Below are positions 16,154 through 21,377 of a stretch of 21,377 nt of DNA, piece after piece (the first letter of the stretch is position 1; the number at the start of each line of letters is the position of its first letter). A program made the translations under genes and the position numbers. The notes under the pieces are model-generated. The model ran no database searches. It saw only the letters and a program-made list of their open reading frames with translations, and had not been told where the DNA came from. Location of the stretch: positions 1-21,377 of the forward strand of contig QNXT01000116.1 of NCBI GenBank assembly GCA_003973505.1, written 5' to 3'. This DNA comes from Bacteroidota bacterium. Lineage in GTDB: Bacteria > Bacteroidota > Bacteroidia > Bacteroidales > UBA1556.

Positions 16154-16635
16154 TGAGCAAATTTAAAAAAGACGGAAAAAAGGGGCTACCTGCAATTTCA
16201 ACAGCATCGCTACCAGATATCATCTTTATGTTATTATTCTTCTTTATGGTATCTACGGTTATGCGTGAGGTAGAACTTAAGGTGACTGTAAAAGCTCCAA
16301 AGGCTTCTGAGGTTCAGAAACTTGAGGACAAATCATTGGTGAGTGCAATCTATATCGGAAAACCCACAAAAGCTTTGGCTAAAAAATGGGGAGACGAAGA
16401 TCGTATTCAATTAAATGATGCTTTTGCAGAAGTAAGTGAGATACGTGGTTTTATTGAAGAAAAAGTTACCAAAATAGCTGAGTATAAGCGCAAGAAACAC
16501 ATTGTTTCTATGAAGGTTGACTCTGATGCTAAGATGGGAATTGTAACTGATGTAAAACAAGAATTACGTAAAGCAAATGCATTAAAGATAAACTACTCTA
16601 CTCTTAAAGGTTATGATGCCTCAAAGGATGAATAG
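16153..16635 (+). CDS. exbD: ExbD/TolR family biopolymer transport protein (second copy)
   Basis: A 160-residue ExbD paralogue: a basic cytoplasmic start (MSKFKKDGKKG), then one helix at about 21-37 carrying Asp22 in SLPDIIFML, the expected proton-relay residue, then a periplasmic domain ending in a KQELRKANALKINYST strand. It starts by a one-base overlap (TAATG) with the first exbD. Two different ExbD proteins beside one ExbB is the usual Bacteroidota arrangement and may give a hetero-dimer in the channel pore. A UUCG-loop terminator follows the stop codon by about 20 bp and ends the operon. Confidence 0.93.
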   Translation: MSKFKKDGKKGLPAISTASLPDIIFMLLFFFMVSTVMREVELKVTVKAPKASEVQKLEDKSLVSAIYIGKPTKALAKKWGDEDRIQLNDAFAEVSEIRGFIEEKVTKIAEYKRKKHIVSMKVDSDAKMGIVTDVKQELRKANALKINYSTLKGYDASKDE

Positions 16636-16656
16636 TATTATCAAATAAATTATACC

Positions 16657-16689
16657 AAAAGGGTCAGCATTCGTGTTGACCCTTTTTTT
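16657..16689 (+). terminator. Factor-independent terminator with UUCG tetraloop after exbD
   Basis: AAAAGGGTCAGCA (16657-16669) pairs with TGTTGACCCTTTT (16674-16686) with one G-T pair, closing a TTCG tetraloop. It is followed by more Ts through 16689. Confidence 0.9.
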
Positions 16690-16695
16690 ATGTAC

Positions 16696-16727
16696 TTGCT
16701 TTTTCATCTATATTTTTCTTAACTTTG
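16696..16727 (+). promoter_or_regulatory. Promoter of the SLC13-type transporter gene
   Basis: TTG at 16696-16698 and TAACTTTG at 16720-16727, with 21 bp between, match the Bacteroidota consensus. The predicted start of transcription, about 16733, leaves a leader of about 20 nt before the ATG at 16753 and rules out the in-frame TTG at 16729. Confidence 0.55.
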
Positions 16728-16752
16728 ATTGTTTCCTTTTCAAATAAATACA

Positions 16753-18228
16753 ATGAGTATTAAAAAACTAATTGCCTATATAATCACACCCATTATTGCA
16801 ATTATTATTATTGCAGTACAACCCCTAAATGCAGGAATTCCTGCAAATAATATGGCAGCTGTTGCCCTTATTATGGCTGTATGGTGGATTACCGAAGTAG
16901 TACCGCTTGCCGTTACCGCTTTGCTCCCGGTAGTATTATTTCCCCTACTGGGAATTATGGACGGAAAAGAAACATCCTCAACCTACTATAATTACATCAT
17001 CTTTCTTTTTATTGGAGGGTTTATCATCGCTTTGGCTTTGCAAAAATGGAATCTACACAAGCGTATTGCCTTAAAAATACTAATGTTAACTGGCACTAGC
17101 CCTGCAAAAATATTACTAGGTTTTATGTTGGCAACAGCATTTCTTTCCATGTGGATTTCCAATACAGCAACCACCATGATGATGCTTCCCATTTTGCTTT
17201 CTGTTGTTGGCAACCTTGAAGAGATATATGGCAAGGAAAAACTAAAACTTTATGCAGTGGGACTCCTTTTAGGCGTAGCCTATAGCTCTTCCATCGGTGG
17301 GATAGCCACCCTAATTGGCACCCCACCAAATCCTATTTTTGCCCAAATTTATTTGATAAACTTTCCAAATAATCCGGAGATTAGTTTTTCACAATGGATG
17401 ATTTTTGCGCTTCCTTTAAGCATTACTATGTTTGCCATTATGTACACACTCCTGTATTTTATGTTTGCAAAAGGGCAAAGCAAGATATGGAAAGGCAATA
17501 CTTCTGTGAATTTTGAAAAGGAATACCTCAAGCTTGGAAAAGCTAGTTATGAAGAGCGTATTGTATTGACCATTTTCATTTCCACTGCCATTCTATGGAT
17601 GACACGATCAGCCTTAAATATTGGTGATTTTCATTTCCCTGGTTGGGCTTCTTTACTAAAATACCCAAAATACATCAATGATGGTACTGTGGCAATCACG
17701 ATGAGCCTATTTTTATTTCTTATCCCATCAAAACAGAATAAGGGCAAAGTATTGATGGATTGGCAAACCGTTAAAAAAATGCCCTGGGGAATAATCTTAC
17801 TTTTTGGTGGCGGTTTTGCCCTTGCATCAGGTTTCAAAGAATCAGGTCTTTCGGGTTTCTTGGGAAACGAAATGCAAGGCTTAAAAGAATTACACCCTCT
17901 TATTATCATTTTTACGGTTTCTACCATTATGATTTTCCTAACGGAACTCACATCAAATTCATCATCCACAACCATGATATTACCCATATTGGCTACCCTT
18001 GCCATTAGCACAAATATTCATCCATTATTACTAATGCTTCCGGCAACTTTTGCGGCTTCAATGGCCTTTATGCTACCCGTGGCCACACCTCCAAATGCCA
18101 TTGTGTTTGGATCAAACCGACTGCAAATTAAAGATATGGCTCGAACAGGTTTAATTCTGAATATTTTTGGTATTATCGTTATTAGCCTTTGGACTTATTT
18201 CTTTGCCGGTAGTTTTTTCGGATTTTAG
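16753..18228 (+). CDS. SLC13/DASS family sodium-dependent anion symporter
   Basis: A 491-residue inner-membrane transporter with about 11 hydrophobic segments. The two sodium-site loops of the family are visible: SNT at 136-138 (MWISNTATT) and SNS at 401-403 (LTSNSSSTT), each paired with a conserved turn, GTPPNPI at 189-195 and ATPPNAI at 444-450. The WWITEVVPLAVTALLP segment at 44-59 is also diagnostic. Family members take up dicarboxylates, citrate or sulfate with Na+; the pair of SNT/SNS motifs fits the VcINDY-like dicarboxylate group, but the substrate is not settled. The ATG at 16753 is preferred over a TTG at 16729. The AtoE-type gene follows after 42 bp, so both may serve uptake of organic acids. 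Confidence 0.93.
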   Translation: MSIKKLIAYIITPIIAIIIIAVQPLNAGIPANNMAAVALIMAVWWITEVVPLAVTALLPVVLFPLLGIMDGKETSSTYYNYIIFLFIGGFIIALALQKWNLHKRIALKILMLTGTSPAKILLGFMLATAFLSMWISNTATTMMMLPILLSVVGNLEEIYGKEKLKLYAVGLLLGVAYSSSIGGIATLIGTPPNPIFAQIYLINFPNNPEISFSQWMIFALPLSITMFAIMYTLLYFMFAKGQSKIWKGNTSVNFEKEYLKLGKASYEERIVLTIFISTAILWMTRSALNIGDFHFPGWASLLKYPKYINDGTVAITMSLFLFLIPSKQNKGKVLMDWQTVKKMPWGIILLFGGGFALASGFKESGLSGFLGNEMQGLKELHPLIIIFTVSTIMIFLTELTSNSSSTTMILPILATLAISTNIHPLLLMLPATFAASMAFMLPVATPPNAIVFGSNRLQIKDMARTGLILNIFGIIVISLWTYFFAGSFFGF

Positions 18229-18270
18229 TTTAATTAAATGATAAGATTTTGATGTGATAAAATAATAATA

Positions 18271-19577
18271 ATGAAAGCTAAATCTACCACATCCTGGTTT
18301 CAAAAAATTCTCCCCTCACCCTTTGCATTAGCTATACTGCTAACAATTCTTAGTTTTATACTCGCTCTAATATTAACTGACAACACAAATCCTGACACCA
18401 ATCATTTAATCAATATTTTAGGTTTTTGGCAAAAAGGTTTCTGGGAATTACTCACCTTTGCTATGCAAATGATGTTGATGTTGGTTTTGGGAAATGCCCT
18501 GGCTCTAACACCGGTATTCAAACGCTTTGTTTTATCAATGGTAAAATATGCCAATACTACTTCCTCAGCTGTAATTTTGGTGTCAATTATCAGCCTGTCA
18601 TTAGCTTATCTTAATTGGGGACTTTCACTGATTTTAAGCGCTTTGCTAGCACAACAAATTGGCAAAAAAGCTAAAGAGCAGAAGCAAGACTTAAATTACC
18701 CATTAATTGGAGCTGCAGCTTATTCCGGATTGATGGTTTGGCATGGCGGGCTCTCGGGTTCAGCCCCTTTAAAAGTAGCTGAAAAAGGACATTTCTTATT
18801 TAATCAAATAGGCCAAATCAGTATTACAGAAACCCTATTTTCATCCATGAATATGATGGTAATTGGCGCAAGCCTTATACTGATTCCGCTTAGTTTTTGG
18901 ATTTTATCAAAAAGAAACACCAAATAGAGATTCAAAAAAGCAAAGCACAAGGAACAGGAGCTGAGAAACTCGATCTAACAGCATGGTTTAGCAAAGGCTT
19001 TGGATTGCTAATGCTTATTGCGGTTTTTCTGAACTTTTTCAAAGGAAATTCTTCCGGGTTAAATATCAATATTATCAATATGCTGCTTTTTGCTTTTTCC
19101 TTAATTCTTTATCCCAATTTGCATTCTTTTTCCCAAGCCATAAGCAGCTCCATTGCTAGCAGCAGTGGAATTATGATACAATTTCCACTTTATGCCGGAA
19201 TTATGGGTGTGATGAAATACTCTGGATTGACGATGGTTTTTACCAACTTTTTTATTCAAATATCTAATCAAGATACCTTTCCGCTGTTTGCCATGCTCAG
19301 TGCAGGCATTGTCAACTTTTTTGTACCAAGTGGTGGCGGACAATGGGCGGTACAGGGACCCGTTTTGGTGGAAGCAGCCCAGCAATTGCATGTGAGTATC
19401 CCCAAAACCATCATGGCTTTGGCTTATGGCGATGAGCTTACAAATATGCTTCAACCCTTTTGGGCCTTGCCTCTTTTGGGAATAAGCAAGCTTAAAGCAA
19501 AGGAGATACTCCCTTATTCCAGCATTATCTTGCTCATAGGCTTGCTTATTTATGGTATGGCTTTATATTTCTATTGA
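18271..19577 (+). pseudogene. Short-chain fatty acid transporter (AtoE/SCFA_trans family), frameshifted
   Basis: An integral membrane protein resembling AtoE-type short-chain fatty acid carriers. The first part (218 residues, 18271-18927) contains MVWHGGLSGSAPLKVAEKGH, a landmark of the family, and ends at TAG after WILSKRNTK. The rest lies in the -1 frame and runs from about 18910 to TGA at 19575-19577, with FFVPSGGGQWAVQGP and YGDELTNMLQPFWALPLLG, also conserved. The break is at a run of five As (18909-18913); a sixth A would restore ILSKKKHQIEIQ and a protein of about 435 residues, the family's usual size. So it is a one-base loss in a homopolymer: a real mutation or a sequencing error. 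The last 15 bp overlap the 3' end of the convergent ATPase gene. Confidence 0.85.
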
Positions 19578-20804
19578 GAACAAATGCCAAAAAGGAATAA
19601 TATGAACGTTGGTATCTTCTATTCTCTCAAAACTTTCATAGTCCAAATTAATTACAAAAGCTTTTTGGGGATTATAAGTCGATAAAAAACTTCGAAACGA
19701 GCGGGTGATTTCCATTTTTTTCATCTCCTTTTGCTTTACTTCAACTGGAACTACGCCGTCTTTCGAATGAACAATAAAATCTACCTCTGCCTTATCTTTG
19801 GTACGCCAATAATTAATTTTTTGAAGTCCTTTCGAAAATCGACTCTCCAATACCAAGAATACAAAATTTTGAAAAACCATACCCCTATTGGGTTCTCCTG
19901 TGAAACTATTATTACTAAAGTTTAGCATACCTAAATCGTTGAAATAAATTGTGGGCGATTTGGTCAACTCCTTTTTAGGATTGCTAAAGAATGGTTTTAC
20001 AATCTTTATAATAAAGGTCTGCTCTGCATACCAAAGGAATGTTTTTAGGGTTTCGGTTCGAATTCCGGTATCTTGGGCAAGCTGCGAATAATTGATAATT
20101 CCGCCCGATTGCACTGCCAAAAGTTTAATAAGCTTAACAAATTTGTCGGGATAACGAACCCCAAGTAAAAACGATATATCCTTGGTAATATACGAAACAA
20201 AAACCTCGTTCATTATTTCTTGTTTACGAGTAACGGTATCTGCTGTAATTACCGCAGGATAACCTCCAAAGGCTAAATATTCGTCGAGTAATAAACGACT
20301 TTGTTCTTTCTCAATTGCGAAATATTTATCTAGTCGGTTTTTATATTTATAATGCGTTTTATAGTTAACAAATTCCACAAAACTTACAGGCTTCATCTCA
20401 ATAAGGTATTTACGACCTGTAAGTGCTTCTGAAATCTTTTCCTTGAGTTCAATGCTTCCCGAACCGGTAACGATAAACTTATAGGGCAAGTCCATATCAT
20501 AGATTCCTTTTAAGAATCTCCCGACATCCTCTTTTTGTTGAATCTCATCAATAAAAATAAATGCCTTATCTCGCCCAACTTCCAATTCAATTTTATTGAG
20601 TAGTTGCTGCTGCGATGAAAAATGCTTACTGTCTTCCTCAATATCAAGATTAAAATACAGAACTTTATTGGCCTTAATTTTTAAATCGGCTATTATTTCT
20701 TTTAAAATAGTTGTTTTGCCGACCTGCCTTGCGCCCGTAATTATAGTTACCTCCTTTAATGCAAGGCTTTTAACTATACTGTCTTTTATATCTCGTTTTA
20801 TCAT
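19563..20804 (-). CDS. ATP-binding protein, AAA_14/DUF4143 type with PD-(D/E)XK-like C-terminus
   Basis: A 413-residue protein. Residues about 15-145 are an AAA ATPase domain with Walker A GARQVGKTT (24-32, Lys30), Walker B AFIFIDEIQ (Asp86, Glu87) and a VTGSGS sensor-like strand (112-117). Residues about 195-300 look like a winged-helix region (YSQLAQDTGIRTETLKTFL). Residues about 305-413 are the DUF4143 end, which carries a restriction-endonuclease-like core: EVDFIV (Asp342) and PVEVKQ (Glu355, Lys357). Proteins of this type are widespread and multicopy in Bacteroidota, with no settled function. The gene has its own -7 box, a short leader and three 33-bp repeats upstream, and looks like an independent accessory unit next to unrelated transporters. 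Confidence 0.9.
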   Translation of the reverse strand: MIKRDIKDSIVKSLALKEVTIITGARQVGKTTILKEIIADLKIKANKVLYFNLDIEEDSKHFSSQQQLLNKIELEVGRDKAFIFIDEIQQKEDVGRFLKGIYDMDLPYKFIVTGSGSIELKEKISEALTGRKYLIEMKPVSFVEFVNYKTHYKYKNRLDKYFAIEKEQSRLLLDEYLAFGGYPAVITADTVTRKQEIMNEVFVSYITKDISFLLGVRYPDKFVKLIKLLAVQSGGIINYSQLAQDTGIRTETLKTFLWYAEQTFIIKIVKPFFSNPKKELTKSPTIYFNDLGMLNFSNNSFTGEPNRGMVFQNFVFLVLESRFSKGLQKINYWRTKDKAEVDFIVHSKDGVVPVEVKQKEMKKMEITRSFRSFLSTYNPQKAFVINLDYESFERIEDTNVHIIPFWHLFSIEI

Positions 20805-20823
20805 AAGGCATATTATTTCACGG

Positions 20824-20831
20824 CAAAGGTA
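20824..20831 (-). promoter_or_regulatory. Candidate -7 box of the ATPase gene
   Basis: On the minus strand, 20831-20824 reads TACCTTTG, an exact TAnnTTTG match 19 bp from the ATG. The -33 region (about 20847-20851) has GTTTA but no TTG. The 33-bp repeats begin just upstream. Confidence 0.5.
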
Positions 20832-20855
20832 TGCAATAATTTAATATAAACATAC

Positions 20856-20948
20856 TGTAATAGTAAATTTCTCGGGTTAAATGACTATTGTAATAGTAAT
20901 ATTCTCGGGTTAAATGACTAATATAATAGTAAAATTCTCGGGTTAAAT
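20856..20948. repeat. Three tandem 33-bp direct repeats upstream of the ATPase gene
   Basis: Units begin at 20856, 20889 and 20922, exactly 33 bp apart. Each reads TRTAATAGTA, four or five variable A/T bases, then TTCTCGGGTTAAAT; the first two also share GACTA. Units 1 and 2 differ at only three or four positions and unit 3 diverges after 20948. There are no spacers, so it is not a CRISPR array. It lies 25 bp upstream of the ATPase -7 box. On the minus strand one frame stays open through all copies as an 11-residue repeat (S-H-L-T-R-E-x-Y-Y-Y-x) but has no ATG. Confidence 0.85.
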
Positions 20949-20962
20949 TGATTTTAAGAAAT

Positions 20963-21018
20963 AAAAAAGCCGCTAATTCACGAAATTATTCGTGAATTAG
21001 CGGCCTATTATTTTTTTA
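20963..21018 (-). terminator. Terminator after tpx, perfect 16-bp stem, probably bidirectional
   Basis: GCCGCTAATTCACGAA (20969-20984) and its exact complement (20989-21004) enclose a 4-nt loop. On the minus strand six Ts follow (20968-20963), ending the tpx transcript. On the plus strand a T-rich tail (21005-21017) means it could stop transcripts from that side as well. Confidence 0.9.
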
Positions 21019-21026
21019 CCAATTAA

Positions 21027-21377
21027 CTATAATGCAGCTAAAACCTCATCATAATTAGGCTCATCCACAATCTCATGAACCTGCTGAGTATAGGTTACAT
21101 TTCCATTCTCATCAACTACCACAACCGCTCTTGACTCTAAGCCTGCCAAAGGACCATCAACGATAAGTGTTCCATAAGCATTACTAAACTCATTTCCACG
21201 GAAACTAGAAAGTGTATGTACATCTTCTAAACCTTCAGCTCCGCAAAAACGTGCTTGAGCAAATGGAAGGTCTTTTGAAATACAAAGAACCACGGTGTTA
21301 TCCAATTTCGATGCCTGAGCATTGAAGTAACGAACAGATGCAGCGCAAGTTGGGGTATCCAAACTTGGAAAAATGTT
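21027..21377 (-). CDS. tpx: Thiol peroxidase Tpx, C-terminal part (cut by window end)
   Basis: The last 116 residues of a 2-Cys peroxiredoxin of the Tpx type; the start lies beyond the window. The visible part opens [16 protein letters not shown], with the peroxidatic Cys at visible residue 11, and continues to [17 protein letters not shown], with the resolving Cys at 45. The 34-residue spacing equals that of E. coli Tpx (Cys61 and Cys95). The enzyme reduces hydrogen and alkyl peroxides using thioredoxin, in the cytoplasm or periplasm depending on species. The gene must be read through to the edge of the window: the TTG at 21362 is an internal Leu codon, not a start. A strong terminator follows its stop codon. 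Confidence 0.95.
   Translation of the reverse strand, partial: NIFPSLDTPTCAASVRYFNAQASKLDNTVVLCISKDLPFAQARFCGAEGLEDVHTLSSFRGNEFSNAYGTLIVDGPLAGLESRAVVVVDENGNVTYTQQVHEIVDEPNYDEVLAAL

Noticed and set aside
18897..18930. Programmed -1 frameshift in the fatty acid transporter
   Set aside because: The present sequence (TCA AAA AGA) lacks a proper X-XXY-YYZ heptamer and I see no strong downstream hairpin; base loss from A6 is simpler.
20856..20948. CRISPR array
   Set aside because: Units are contiguous with no spacers, and there are no cas genes nearby.

Overview
The window comes from a Bacteroidota chromosome, most likely a Bacteroidales/Marinilabiliales-type lineage. The evidence is an LpxC-FabZ fusion gene, two secreted proteins with type IX secretion (T9SS) C-terminal sorting domains, a TonB receptor with an N-terminal carboxypeptidase-regulatory-like domain, an exbB-exbD-exbD cluster whose ExbB has a signal peptide and acidic linker, AT-rich intergenic DNA, and several promoters of the Bacteroidota TTTG / TAnnTTTG type. 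Genus cannot be told from the sequence.

Layout. 24-3018 (+): an LD-carboxypeptidase and a diacylglycerol-kinase-family lipid kinase 19 bp apart, then a secreted TlpA-like thioredoxin protein with its own promoter. 3082-7477 (-): the lipid A block, lpxD, lpxC-fabZ and lpxA, then a lone ABC ATPase behind a terminator. lpxD and lpxC-fabZ are separated by 459 bp holding a probable lpxD terminator, a 223-bp element with near-perfect 16-bp terminal inverted repeats (candidate MITE), and a candidate lpxC promoter. 7575-13647 (-): a lamin-tail-domain T9SS protein, a TonB-dependent receptor, and a T9SS protein with an OB-like region, an FN3-like region and two phospholipase-D HKD motifs. 14018-14104 (+): tRNA-Ser(GGA). 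14203-16635 (+): exbB (broken by a frameshift), a four-helix membrane protein, exbD and exbD, closed by a UUCG-loop terminator. 16753-19577 (+): an SLC13/DASS carboxylate transporter and an AtoE-type short-chain fatty acid transporter (also frameshifted). 19563-20804 (-): an AAA ATPase of the AAA_14/DUF4143 type with three tandem 33-bp repeats directly upstream of its promoter. 21027-21377 (-): the C-terminal part of thiol peroxidase Tpx, followed by a long perfect-stem terminator.

How it fits together. The lipid A genes cover the UDP-GlcNAc acylation, deacetylation and second acylation steps, and FabZ supplies acyl chains. The exb cluster would energise TonB receptors such as the one at 9820. 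The receptor, the PLD-fold exoenzyme and the lamin-tail protein together suggest a surface system that degrades and imports a phosphodiester polymer or lipid, possibly extracellular DNA (inference). The strongest unexplained signals are the inverted-repeat element between lpxD and lpxC, the 33-bp repeat array in front of the ATPase, and the two frameshifts, which are either sequence errors or real lesions.
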